Of a DNA stretch of 64,000 nt, positions 55,825-64,000 are shown in pieces. The notes below the pieces were generated by a model. That model made no database searches. It had not been told where the DNA came from and was given only the letters and a program-made list of their open reading frames with translations. The stretch's first letter is position 1. The number at the start of each line of letters is the position of its first letter. A program made the position numbers and the translations under genes. This DNA is from Chitinophaga sp. CF118 (lineage in GTDB: Bacteria; Bacteroidota; Bacteroidia; Chitinophagales; Chitinophagaceae). The DNA is taken from the NCBI RefSeq assembly GCF_900112615.1, contig NZ_FOMK01000001.1:868001-932000 (forward strand), read 5' to 3'.

Positions 55825-56996
55825 CAATAGTTCTATCACTGTTTTTGTCGATCTCCTGTTCCGCTCAGTATTTTGGCAACAGTGCATCTGGTAGTTCCTC
55901 TCAAAAGGAGATTACCGCCGTTTTGCACGAACAGATTATTAAAGATGCTTTATGGGCTCTGGATCAGAAACCCATAACTGTTACGGCTCAGTCATCTGGC
56001 AGAAGTGCAGGAGGCAAACACGACTTCTTTTCCGAAGGCGACTACTGGTGGCCCAATCCCGCAAGTGCCGATAGTCCGTATATCCAGCGCGATGGCATGA
56101 CAAACCCCGATAACTTTGTTGCTCACCGCCTGGCAATGATCAGGTTCAGCAGGATAATGGGTGCACTTTCTTCGGCTTATAAACTGACAGGAGACAAAAA
56201 ATATATGAGGCATGCCATTGTTCATTGCCGTGCATGGTTTTTAGATACTGCTACCAGGATGAATCCTAATCTTTTATTTGCCCAGGCTATTAAAGGAAGA
56301 CATACAGGAAGAGGGATAGGTATTATTGATACCATTCATTTTATGGAAGTTGTGCAAGGCCTGATGGCAATGAATGGAGTGGAAATTTACGATAAAGAAG
56401 CTATCGCCGGAATTAAAAGCTGGTTCGAACAATACCTGCAATGGCTTACCACCCATCAGTATGGTAAGGATGAAATGAATGCTGCCAACAATCATGGCAC
56501 ATGCTGGGTAATGCAGGTTTCCTGTTTTGCAAAGTTCACCGGCAATAAAAAGATAATGGATTTTTGCCGTGATCGTTATAAAAATGTGCTGCTTCCCAAT
56601 CAGATGGCTGCTGATGGAAGCTTCCCACAGGAACTTAGAAGAACAAAGCCTTATGGTTATTCTATTTTTAACCTTGATGCTATGGCCACCGTTTGCCAGA
56701 TCCTTTCAGATGATAAAGACAATCTGTGGACATATACCACTTCCGATGGAAGGTCTATGAAGAAAGGTATAGAATTCATGTATCCTTTTCTTGCCGATAA
56801 AAGCAAATGGCCTTTTAAAAACGATGTGATGTATTGGGATGAATGGCCGGTAGCTCAGCCTGCACTGGCTTTTGGAGCAATTGCTTATTCAAATGAGGAC
56901 TGGCTTAATACCTGGAAGCGTTTAAAGCATTCGCCAACGGTAGAAGAAGTTATCAGAAATTTACCTGTTCGTAATCCACTTATCTGGATAAACTGA
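55788..56996 (+). CDS. Alginate-lyase family lipoprotein
   Basis: 402 residues from the ATG at 55788 (MEVYDRSKSATLTIVLSLFLSISCSAQ). The signal peptide ends at SISC/SAQ and may be a lipobox. The alpha/alpha-barrel lyase family (PL5-like, PF05426) is indicated by GDYWWPNPASADSPYIQRDGMTNPDN, NRMNPNLLFAQAIKGRHTGRG-like text and NAANNHGTCWVMQV, where N-N-H-G is the catalytic Asn/His region. It should cleave uronic-acid polymers by beta-elimination. The start overlaps the GH31 gene, so both are made together; this suggests a polyuronate or plant-wall substrate. Confidence 0.87.
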   Translation: MEVYDRSKSATLTIVLSLFLSISCSAQYFGNSASGSSSQKEITAVLHEQIIKDALWALDQKPITVTAQSSGRSAGGKHDFFSEGDYWWPNPASADSPYIQRDGMTNPDNFVAHRLAMIRFSRIMGALSSAYKLTGDKKYMRHAIVHCRAWFLDTATRMNPNLLFAQAIKGRHTGRGIGIIDTIHFMEVVQGLMAMNGVEIYDKEAIAGIKSWFEQYLQWLTTHQYGKDEMNAANNHGTCWVMQVSCFAKFTGNKKIMDFCRDRYKNVLLPNQMAADGSFPQELRRTKPYGYSIFNLDAMATVCQILSDDKDNLWTYTTSDGRSMKKGIEFMYPFLADKSKWPFKNDVMYWDEWPVAQPALAFGAIAYSNEDWLNTWKRLKHSPTVEEVIRNLPVRNPLIWIN

Positions 56997-57062
56997 TTAT
57001 CCAAACGAAATTAAAATAACGGTTAGGGCAAAACCGCTGTGATGATAAAATTTCATTTAAAA

Positions 57063-57100
57063 TAGCAACGGCTGTTCTCAATGCAGAACAGCCGTTGCTA
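57063..57100. terminator. Bidirectional terminator between alginate-lyase and EF-G-like genes
   Basis: A perfect 16-base stem (57063-57078 with 57085-57100) with a 6-base loop lies between two convergent genes. A/T-rich flanks occur on both sides, but no long T-run. Confidence 0.75.
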
Positions 57101-57229
57101 TTTGAGAATTACTGATCAAATAGAAATTAGAGGAAGAAACTAATTCGCTCCCTTTGTTAAAATGGACAGAAGCGAAAATATACAGCCACCTCATATTTGT
57201 AGAAGCTATACAGTTCATGAGCTCTACAA

Positions 57230-59359
57230 TTATGCAGGCACTTCCTCCTTCTTATACTCTTCCGCCAGTTTCTTCTGCAATTCACCGGGCACAGGGGCAT
57301 ATTCTGCAAACACAGCTTTAATCTTTGCCTTCCCCTGGGTAACATTCCGCAGCGCAGCATATAATTTATCCAATTCTGCCTGCGGCGTACGGGCACGGAT
57401 CACCTGATAGTTATTATGTGTATCCATCCCTGTTATAATGCTTCTCCGGGTTTGGAGTTCGCCCATGATGTCCCCCATCATGCTATCGGGGGCTGTAGTT
57501 TCCACATCAAACACGGGTTCCAGCAACTGGGGATCTGCCTGATGGAAGGCATCACGGAATGCCATCATACCAGCTATTTTGAAAGAAATATCGTTACTAT
57601 CTACAGGGTGCATTTTACCGTCGTATACACTTACCCGTATGTCCCGCACATATGAACCGGTAAGTGGTCCTTCATGCATTTTTTCCATGATCCCTTTCAG
57701 GATGGAAGGCAGAAAACGGTTGTCAATAGCACCACCTACAATGCAATTATTGAATACCAGTTTACCTCCCCAGGCAAGATCTATTGTATCGGTATCGCGT
57801 ATAGGGTAATCCTTTAATGGAGGCATGCCTTCATAATAAGGTTCTATCTTCATATATACTTCACCGAATTGTCCTGCTCCGCCGGACTGCTTCTTATGCC
57901 GGTATGTGGACATTGCCTGCTGGCGGATCGTTTCACGATAAGGGATTTTCGCAGGCAGGAACTCCACTGGCATTTTATAGATGTGTTCCAGTCGCCAGCG
58001 GATCAGCGCAAGGTGCAGTTCTCCCTGTGCATGCAGGATTACCTGCCGGAGTTCTTTGTTGTATTCTATTTCAAGGGTAGGATCTTCCATGTGAATTTCT
58101 GCCAGCACCTCTCCTAGTTTTTCATCATCCGACTTATTAACCACTTCTATGGCTACCCGCACTTTTGGAGGCGGAAATTCGATGCCGGCTATCTGTTTGC
58201 CAAATTGCTTATCACATAAAGTATGATTGGTAAATGTATTTTTCAGTTTAAGTGTACAACCGATATCGCCGGAGCGTAGCACTTCTACGGAGTTACGGTT
58301 CCTGCCATCTGCGATGAACAGCTGGTTGAGGCGTTCTGCGGTATTCCCTTTCTCATTGTACAATTCTATACCTGGTTTTATTTCGCCGGAAAGTACTTTA
58401 AAGAATGACAGGCGGCCGATATGTGGTTCCAATAATGTTTTGAAGACAAACAATACCGGAGGGCGGGCAGGATCGCAGGGAACAGGGTCACCTTCTTCTG
58501 TATGTTCCGGCGGCATCTCTATAGCAGCAGGCGCTACATTATCAATAAATCCCATCAGTCGGCCAGAGCCCATATTGTTCACCGCCGAAAGGCAGAATAC
58601 CGGGAATACCTGGTGTTTCAGCATCCCTATTTTCAGTCCCTCCCTAAGTTCATCTTCATCCAGGTTCCCTTTCTCAAAATATTGTTCCATCAGGGTATCA
58701 TCATTTTCTGCTGCTTTCTCCACCAGCTCATTATGCAGGCGTTCTGCAGTTTCCATTTCACTGTCTGGTATAGGCAACTTCTCCGGTTTGCCTCCGCCGG
58801 CAGGAAAACGGTACAAGGTCATTTTGAGGAGGTCGATCACACTGTTAAATCCGGGCCCCTGGTTTACAGGGTATTGCATGACGGTTACGGCGGACCCAAG
58901 AGTACGACGGGCATCTTCTACAGTAGATGTAAAGTTGGAAAATTCTGTATCCAGCTGATTAACAGCCAATATGGTGGGTTTCTGGTATTTATCTACATAA
59001 TCCCATATCAGCTCTGTTCCCACTTCCACCCCATGTTGTGCATTCAATAGTAAAACGGCAGTATCGCAGACGCGGATGGCAGAAATTACTTCTCCGATAA
59101 AATCTTCCAGTCCGGGGGTATCAATAATATTGATTTTACAGTTTCGCCACTCTGTATGCAAACAGGTGGCGTATACCGAGCTTCCCCTTTCATGTTCAAT
59201 TTCGTGGTAGTCCGAGACAGTATTACGTTCTTCTATTGTACCGCGGCGGGGAATAATACCAGCTTCAAATAACATTGTTTCGCACAGGGTCGTTTTACCG
59301 CTCTTGGCGGCACCCAATAGTACGATGTTCCTGATGTGTTTCTCATCATAGGTCTTCAT
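57230..59359 (-). CDS. EF-G paralogue (EF-G2 type) with altered GTPase motifs
   Basis: 709 residues with all five EF-G domains (domain IV to V: ILPSILKGIMEKMHEGPLTGSYVRDIRVSVYDGKMHPVDS). In the G domain, G1 is GAAKSGKTT (16-24). The switch I motif RGITI reads RGSSV (58-62). The catalytic His of DTPGHVDF is Leu (DTPGLEDF, L84). G4 is NQLD (134-137) instead of NKxD. These changes match the Bacteroidota EF-G paralogue reported to support translocation without GTP hydrolysis during starvation. A canonical fusA is not in the window. Confidence 0.9.
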   Translation of the reverse strand: MKTYDEKHIRNIVLLGAAKSGKTTLCETMLFEAGIIPRRGTIEERNTVSDYHEIEHERGSSVYATCLHTEWRNCKINIIDTPGLEDFIGEVISAIRVCDTAVLLLNAQHGVEVGTELIWDYVDKYQKPTILAVNQLDTEFSNFTSTVEDARRTLGSAVTVMQYPVNQGPGFNSVIDLLKMTLYRFPAGGGKPEKLPIPDSEMETAERLHNELVEKAAENDDTLMEQYFEKGNLDEDELREGLKIGMLKHQVFPVFCLSAVNNMGSGRLMGFIDNVAPAAIEMPPEHTEEGDPVPCDPARPPVLFVFKTLLEPHIGRLSFFKVLSGEIKPGIELYNEKGNTAERLNQLFIADGRNRNSVEVLRSGDIGCTLKLKNTFTNHTLCDKQFGKQIAGIEFPPPKVRVAIEVVNKSDDEKLGEVLAEIHMEDPTLEIEYNKELRQVILHAQGELHLALIRWRLEHIYKMPVEFLPAKIPYRETIRQQAMSTYRHKKQSGGAGQFGEVYMKIEPYYEGMPPLKDYPIRDTDTIDLAWGGKLVFNNCIVGGAIDNRFLPSILKGIMEKMHEGPLTGSYVRDIRVSVYDGKMHPVDSNDISFKIAGMMAFRDAFHQADPQLLEPVFDVETTAPDSMMGDIMGELQTRRSIITGMDTHNNYQVIRARTPQAELDKLYAALRNVTQGKAKIKAVFAEYAPVPGELQKKLAEEYKKEEVPA

Positions 59360-59539
59360 AATAAAAAGATTAAGTATGTGACGGGCGGGGTAGCCGCATC
59401 GAGATTAAGTAAACGTGGAAATGCCGTTTTTGTGAACTCTGCCGGTGCGAAAATAGCTGTGTAACCGATTCTTCCTATTAAGTTACTTCATTTTTCTGAG
59501 TACTGAATCAATATAATATGTTGCAACATCAACTTAATG

Positions 59540-59547
59540 TACCTTTG
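59540..59547 (+). promoter_or_regulatory. Likely -7 box of the ABC exporter gene
   Basis: TACCTTTG fits TAnnTTTG and lies 20 bases before the ATG at 59568. A TTG lies 16 bases upstream, shorter than ideal. Confidence 0.45.
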
Positions 59548-59567
59548 CAACCTAGATTGTTTTAAGC

Positions 59568-61346
59568 ATGAAATTGTTTTTGCATTATTTGAAAAGTTAC
59601 AGGTGGCTAATTGTACTCGCACTGTTGCTTGCCACCGTTAACCAGGTGTTTTCTTTACTGGATCCATACATCTTCGGTAAGATCATTGATCTTTTTGCTT
59701 CGCATCCGCATAACACCGGGAAAGGTATACCACGTCCGCAATCGGAGTATATTAACGGGGTGATGTGGTTATTACTGGCTTCTATTGGCGTAGCCATGGT
59801 ATCGCGTATTGCCAAAGCCTTCCAGGATTATTTCGTGAATGTGATCATTCAGAAATTCGGGGCAAAGGTATACACCGATGGATTACGCCATTCATTACGG
59901 CTCCCTTATCAACAGTTTGAAGATCAAAGGAGTGGAGAAACGCTGGCGGTCCTTCAGAAGGTAAGGATTGACTGTGAGAAGTTCATCACCTCTTTTGTGA
60001 ACGTACTGTTTGTAGCAATGGTAGGGGTAGTATTCGTGATGGTCTATGCATTCCGCGTACACTGGAGCCTGGTATTTGTATACTTCGGCGGATGTCTGTT
60101 ATTGGGCTGGCTGATGAATGTACTTAGCCGGAAGATCAAAACGATCCAGAAAACGATCGTAAAGGAAACCACCATGCTGGCAGGTGCCACTACGGAGTCC
60201 CTGCGTAATATTGAACTGGTAAAAAGCCTGGGGCTCACCAACCAGGAAATCCGCCGGCTCAATTCCACTACTATCCGCATCCTGATGCTGGAACTAAAAA
60301 AGGTAAGGAGCATCCGCAGTATCAGCTTTGTACAGGGAACTTTTGTGAACTTCCTCCGGCAGGTAATCCTGTTTATGCTGTTGTACCTGATTTATAAGGA
60401 TACAGTAACTGTAGGACAGCTCTTCACGCTCCAGTTGTATTCCTTCTTTATATTCGGTCCCTTACAGGAGCTGGGCAATATCATCCTCTCTTACCGTGAG
60501 GCACAGGTATCCCTGCTGAATTTTGAAGGGATTCTGAATACGCCGGTAGAAGAAATGCCGGTAAATCCGGTGCAGATCAACCAGATAGATACCCTCACAT
60601 TTGAGCATGTAGGATTCAAACATCTGACTGCTGCTACCAAAGCATTGGAAAATATCAGCTTTAAAGTTAATGTTGGCGAAACAGTGGCCTTTGTAGGACC
60701 ATCCGGCTCCGGTAAAACCACCCTTGTAAAACTGCTCGTGGGTTTATATTCCCCACAGGAAGGACAGATCGATTACAATGGTGTAAGCAGCACTCAGATA
60801 GATATTGAAGAATTACGCTACCAGATTGGATTTGTAACACAGGATACACAACTCTTTTCCGGTAGTATCAAAGAGAATATGCTATTTGTGAATCCGCGCG
60901 CTACAGACGATGAGATCCTGCAAGCGCTGAAACAGGCCAGCTGTGACTCCCTGCTGGATAGAGCCGATAAAGGACTTGATTCCATGATCGGTGAAGGCGG
61001 GATTAAGATATCCGGTGGAGAGAAACAACGTTTGTCTATTGCCAGGGCATTGCTGCGTCGCCCGCGGTTGCTGGTATTTGATGAGGCCACTTCTGCGCTG
61101 GACTCTATCACAGAAGAAGCAATTTCCACTACTGTAAGACAAGTGACGGCCAGCCGTGAACATATCACTGTAATGATTGCACACCGGTTGTCTACCATTA
61201 TGCATGCAGACCGTATATACGTACTTGAAAAAGGACGTATCATTGAAACAGGAACTCATGCCAACCTGCTGTCGGAAAAAGGATTGTATTATGCGATGTG
61301 GAGACAGCAGATAGGGGAACGTTACTCTACATCAGGAGTTAGCTAA
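59568..61346 (+). CDS. ABC exporter, fused membrane and ATPase domains
   Basis: 592 residues: a six-helix type IV exporter domain (about 15-310) then an ATPase with Walker A GPSGSGKTTLVKLL near 385, Q-loop FVTQDTQLF, signature ISGGEKQRLSIARALL, Walker B LLVFDEATSALDS and H-loop MIAHRLST. It is the MsbA/LmrA-like half-transporter layout and would work as a homodimer at the inner membrane. The substrate is unknown. It is divergent from the EF-G paralogue. Confidence 0.93.
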   Translation: MKLFLHYLKSYRWLIVLALLLATVNQVFSLLDPYIFGKIIDLFASHPHNTGKGIPRPQSEYINGVMWLLLASIGVAMVSRIAKAFQDYFVNVIIQKFGAKVYTDGLRHSLRLPYQQFEDQRSGETLAVLQKVRIDCEKFITSFVNVLFVAMVGVVFVMVYAFRVHWSLVFVYFGGCLLLGWLMNVLSRKIKTIQKTIVKETTMLAGATTESLRNIELVKSLGLTNQEIRRLNSTTIRILMLELKKVRSIRSISFVQGTFVNFLRQVILFMLLYLIYKDTVTVGQLFTLQLYSFFIFGPLQELGNIILSYREAQVSLLNFEGILNTPVEEMPVNPVQINQIDTLTFEHVGFKHLTAATKALENISFKVNVGETVAFVGPSGSGKTTLVKLLVGLYSPQEGQIDYNGVSSTQIDIEELRYQIGFVTQDTQLFSGSIKENMLFVNPRATDDEILQALKQASCDSLLDRADKGLDSMIGEGGIKISGGEKQRLSIARALLRRPRLLVFDEATSALDSITEEAISTTVRQVTASREHITVMIAHRLSTIMHADRIYVLEKGRIIETGTHANLLSEKGLYYAMWRQQIGERYSTSGVS

Positions 61347-61372
61347 AAAGTAGGATAAATTTTTATTTGAAG

Positions 61373-61402
61373 AGCCTGTATAATCACTATACAGGCTTTT
61401 TA
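61373..61402 (+). terminator. Terminator of the ABC exporter gene
   Basis: A perfect 10-base stem AGCCTGTATA / TATACAGGCT with a 5-base loop, followed by five T. It lies 27 bases past the stop. Confidence 0.85.
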
Positions 61403-61406
61403 AATT

Positions 61407-61414
61407 TATCTTTG
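61407..61414 (+). promoter_or_regulatory. -7 box (TATCTTTG) of the DUF983 gene
   Basis: Matches TAnnTTTG and ends 4 bases before the ATG at 61419. It lies directly behind the upstream terminator. Confidence 0.6.
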
Positions 61415-61418
61415 CGCT

Positions 61419-61835
61419 ATGAGTAAAAAGCGACCGAATTATCTCCTGAGCCTATTAGGTATGAAATGCCCACATTGCCGTAAAGGTCACATGTACAATA
61501 CCAAAAACCCTTTTCACTGGCGCTTATCGAAGATTTTTGACATGCCTGAACGTTGCCCCGTTTGTGCACAGAAGTTTGAACTGGAAGCCGGCTTCTGGTT
61601 TGGTACCGGTTATGTGAGTTATGCTTTAAGTGTAGCTCTTTCTGTAGCTACGCTTGTTGCTTATTGGGTGCTAATTGGTATCTCCTGGCAGGATAACAGT
61701 ATTTTTATCTGGCTGGGGGTGAACGGCTTTTTGCTGGTAGTTTTACAACCCTGGCTGATGCGCATTAGCAGAGTAATCTACCTCTACTTCTTTGTATATT
61801 ATGATGAGAGTACAGCAGATCTCCCGGAAAAATAA
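61419..61835 (+). CDS. DUF983 family protein with zinc-finger pair and membrane segments
   Basis: 138 residues. Two CxxC pairs (MKCPHCRKGH, ERCPVCAQKF) form a probable zinc site typical of DUF983; two membrane segments follow (about 65-86 and 95-117). The family function is unknown; DUF983 genes sometimes lie near cytochrome oxidase genes in other phyla, but not here. It precedes a small lipoprotein gene by 45 bases. Confidence 0.88.
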   Translation: MSKKRPNYLLSLLGMKCPHCRKGHMYNTKNPFHWRLSKIFDMPERCPVCAQKFELEAGFWFGTGYVSYALSVALSVATLVAYWVLIGISWQDNSIFIWLGVNGFLLVVLQPWLMRISRVIYLYFFVYYDESTADLPEK

Positions 61836-61880
61836 TATTCATTGCACGACTTTTGTAATACTCCCTGCAAAAGATCTATC

Positions 61881-62363
61881 ATGCAACGATCACTCATATT
61901 GTACATTCTGGCAACTACATTGCTGACCAGCTGTGTATCATCTGCCTCACAGGAAAGCTCCGCCGACAGCTCCAGTGTAATAACCGGTGCCAGGAACGAA
62001 GCCGTTAAACAAATAGGCGCAGATACTACGTCTTTAGTTTCGGATTCAACTACTCTCAGGCCACAGGCTGGCCCCTACTCGCCTGAATGTTATAAGGCGA
62101 TTACTGATATTGTGTTAAGCTCCAGTTTTAAATCTGATGATGCTAAAAAGGAAAATATCAAAGTGAGGATAGACAGGCAGATAAACAGTAAACTCATTAT
62201 ACAACTCTTTGCCAGCGAAAAAGACCATGAATCCACCCTGGGATGGTTAAGACTGGATAAGGCTAATGAGAAACTGGAAGATATCACAATAGATCCGGAC
62301 AAACCGGTATTACTTGATTATGATAAGACTTTAATAAGTGCATTAAGACAACATTGCCCGTAA
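61881..62363 (+). CDS. Small lipoprotein of unknown function
   Basis: 160 residues from the ATG at 61881 (MQRSLILYILATTLLTSCVSS). A lipobox (LLTSC) predicts lipidation at Cys18. A Ser/Asp/Thr-rich linker (about 20-55) is followed by a compact domain with CYKAITDIVLSSSFKSDD and ESTLGWLRLDKANEKLEDITIDPDKPVLLDYD. No family was recognised. It is probably co-transcribed with the DUF983 gene. Confidence 0.8.
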   Translation: MQRSLILYILATTLLTSCVSSASQESSADSSSVITGARNEAVKQIGADTTSLVSDSTTLRPQAGPYSPECYKAITDIVLSSSFKSDDAKKENIKVRIDRQINSKLIIQLFASEKDHESTLGWLRLDKANEKLEDITIDPDKPVLLDYDKTLISALRQHCP

Positions 62364-62382
62364 AAAAATATCAATAAAAACA

Positions 62383-62437
62383 CCGACTCCGTAGACTCCC
62401 TGTTTATAATATTTAACAGAAGAATCTACGGAGCCGG
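62383..62437. terminator. Bidirectional terminator between lipoprotein and TonB receptor genes
   Basis: Stem 62383-62395 with 62425-62437 (13 bases, one imperfect pair) encloses a second stem CTGTT/AACAG. The genes on both sides converge on it. Confidence 0.7.
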
Positions 62438-62459
62438 ATTTTATACATGTCCCCCTTAA

Positions 62460-64000
62460 TTACTTAAAATCTATTGGTATTGTTACTTTCACGCTGAAAT
62501 TCCTCCCCATATTGAATACTCCATTACGACCAGTCACTTCATTTTCAGGACCATATTTCAAACGGCTCAGGTGATTCTGGTAGGCCACATCAGTGATGTT
62601 ATTGGCAGCCAGGTGTAAAGAGAATAATACTTTATTGTTTTTGTTTACAAAGTCAGTCCCCAATCCTGCATTAAACAAAGTATAACCAGGTGTGGCAGTT
62701 TCTGTCTGATAAGCATAGAATACATCATTCTGCGCAAAGGTTTTATCCATTTCGATGCCGATGTAGGCATTCTGCATAACACCTCCTACCTTTTTAAATT
62801 TCCCTTTCAGTTCTGATAACCAGCGACCAGCAGGAATATTAGGCAGATATTTAGTAGAGTCGGTGGCATTGGGAGAGATTGCCTTTACATAAGAAACTGT
62901 GTTCTCAAAATGCAGCCAGTCGATCGGATGCGGATGAATATCCAGTGTAAATTCGCCACCATACAAGTTAGCGGTGCTCTGCTGATATTTGAAAGCGCTA
63001 TATCCTTCACTATTATCTACGGTAGGAATGGAATCATTACCCGCAGCATTCTGCAATTTACGACTGTAGATGAAGTTGGATATATGATTATAGAATACAC
63101 TGGCAGCTACCGATACATGTTCTGAATTAAAATCCACACCGGCATCTCCCTGCGTACTTACTTCGGGTTTCAGATCATTATTGCCGTACTCATACTTGAT
63201 GGTTCCTTCATGTACCCCATTGGCAGCCAGTTCGGAAATATTAGGAGCCCTAAAACCACGTGCAGCATTCAGTTTCAATGTAACCTTATCACTGGCAGCA
63301 TAACTGAATCCAACACTCCCGGAAATGTTAGAGAAGTTTTTATCGAGACTGCTGAATTTAGTTTCACCACCTGTACCTACGGGTTTGCCATCATCATCCA
63401 GAGAAAGTGATTTTGTTTTCATAGAACGGTTATCGAACCGCAGTCCACCACTCAGAGTAAGTTTATTAAATGTTTTACTGGTAACCGCAAACACACCTGC
63501 ATCAAACAAGTCATAAGCAGGAATCAGGAATTCCTTACTGGAAGAAATATCGTTATGCTGCTGCATACCATTTACGCCAATGGTTGTTTGCCAGCCCTTC
63601 ATTTCCGGAAGGAAATATTTCAATCCGTAATTGAACGTATTTAATTTCAGGTATAACCCTGCCTCATTGGGGCTTAATACATCTTCAAATTCCTGACGAC
63701 GGTTCCACTGGTAACCCAGAGTTAATGCAAGACGTCCCCCATTATTCAGATAAAGATTATTATCCCATACCAATTTCTGGTGATTGATCTGCTGACGGGG
63801 TAAGCCTAAGCTGTAAGATTTGAAATCGCTATTGGTAGCTACGGCTTCATCTTCTGTACCATTGTTATTAACTGGTTTAATAAATTTGCCTTCTGCATTA
63901 CGTTCTCCTTCTACAATACCGAGGTGCTGATTAAAAGAAGTAAAACTCAGGCTGGAAGATCCCCAGCTTTTATTAAGACCGATTGCAGCTCCAAAATTGG
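62460..64000 (-). CDS. TonB-dependent outer-membrane receptor, 5' part outside window
   Basis: An open frame runs from the window edge to a stop at 62460, about 513 residues. It is the C-terminal beta-barrel of a TonB-dependent receptor: ARGFRAPNISELAANGVHEGTIKYEYGNNDLKPE is the conserved region near the barrel middle, and it ends with the last strand NFSVKVTIPIDFK. TNSDFKSYSLGLPRQQINHQ in the upstream part continues the barrel. The plug domain lies outside. It imports siderophores, metal complexes or small molecules using energy from TonB; the ligand is not determined. Confidence 0.92.
   Translation of the reverse strand, partial: NFGAAIGLNKSWGSSSLSFTSFNQHLGIVEGERNAEGKFIKPVNNNGTEDEAVATNSDFKSYSLGLPRQQINHQKLVWDNNLYLNNGGRLALTLGYQWNRRQEFEDVLSPNEAGLYLKLNTFNYGLKYFLPEMKGWQTTIGVNGMQQHNDISSSKEFLIPAYDLFDAGVFAVTSKTFNKLTLSGGLRFDNRSMKTKSLSLDDDGKPVGTGGETKFSSLDKNFSNISGSVGFSYAASDKVTLKLNAARGFRAPNISELAANGVHEGTIKYEYGNNDLKPEVSTQGDAGVDFNSEHVSVAASVFYNHISNFIYSRKLQNAAGNDSIPTVDNSEGYSAFKYQQSTANLYGGEFTLDIHPHPIDWLHFENTVSYVKAISPNATDSTKYLPNIPAGRWLSELKGKFKKVGGVMQNAYIGIEMDKTFAQNDVFYAYQTETATPGYTLFNAGLGTDFVNKNNKVLFSLHLAANNITDVAYQNHLSRLKYGPENEVTGRNGVFNMGRNFSVKVTIPIDFK

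Overview
The window looks like a chromosomal segment of a Bacteroidota bacterium, most likely Chitinophagaceae (Chitinophaga-like). The evidence is promoters of the Bacteroidota type (-33 TTTG, about 19 bases, -7 TAnnTTTG), a PorT gene overlapping ubiE, a TonB-dependent receptor, polysaccharide-degrading lipoproteins and exoenzymes, MetRS with the STSRN variant of the KMSKS loop, a single long RelA/SpoT protein, lpxB, and atpDC split from the rest of the ATP synthase genes. No rRNA, tRNA, CRISPR array or transposase was recognised.

Region 1-16 kb (mostly minus strand): purA (cut by the window edge), rel/spoT, a 2H phosphoesterase, an OmpR-type regulator, a two-gene beta-mannosidase/alpha-fucosidase operon, a 57-residue membrane protein, lpxB, surE, an ABC-2 exporter pair, a fadN-type beta-oxidation fusion and a small XRE regulator. 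The regulator is followed by a 640-base island with two operator-like palindromes and two large hairpins built of 11-base units.

Region 16-30 kb: metG, an LD-carboxypeptidase, an alpha/beta hydrolase, a ThiF-like protein without the usual cysteines, a histidine kinase, a candidate small RNA, yqgE, a structured non-coding stretch, and atpDC. Next comes an Abi_2/AbiF-type HEPN protein immediately preceded by its own promoter-hairpin-terminator RNA; this is the strongest defence-system candidate in the window. A DUF6600-like lipoprotein with a 57-base coding minisatellite and a GNAT enzyme follow.

Region 30-47 kb: a TolC / MacB-permease / HlyD efflux operon without an ATPase gene, a GNAT-like protein, a hybrid histidine kinase whose phospho-accepting His is Gln, an M48 protease, dnaX, pdhC (E2 with two lipoyl domains), a VOC protein, a GbsR/MarR regulator next to a TIGR01777 epimerase, a CoA-binding protein and a YkuK-like protein.

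Region 47-64 kb: engB, ubiE-porT (overlapping), dihydroorotase, a MutS-like ATPase, comM/yifB, a GH31 glycosidase overlapping an alginate-lyase-family lipoprotein, an EF-G paralogue lacking the catalytic His, an ABC exporter, a DUF983 protein, a small lipoprotein and the 3' part of a TonB-dependent receptor.

Most genes are housekeeping. The accessory interest lies in the AbiF/RNA locus, the palindrome island, the two degenerate enzymes (EF-G paralogue and hybrid kinase), the two carbohydrate operons, and a recurring promoter layout in which the -7 box ends only 4-6 bases before the start codon.
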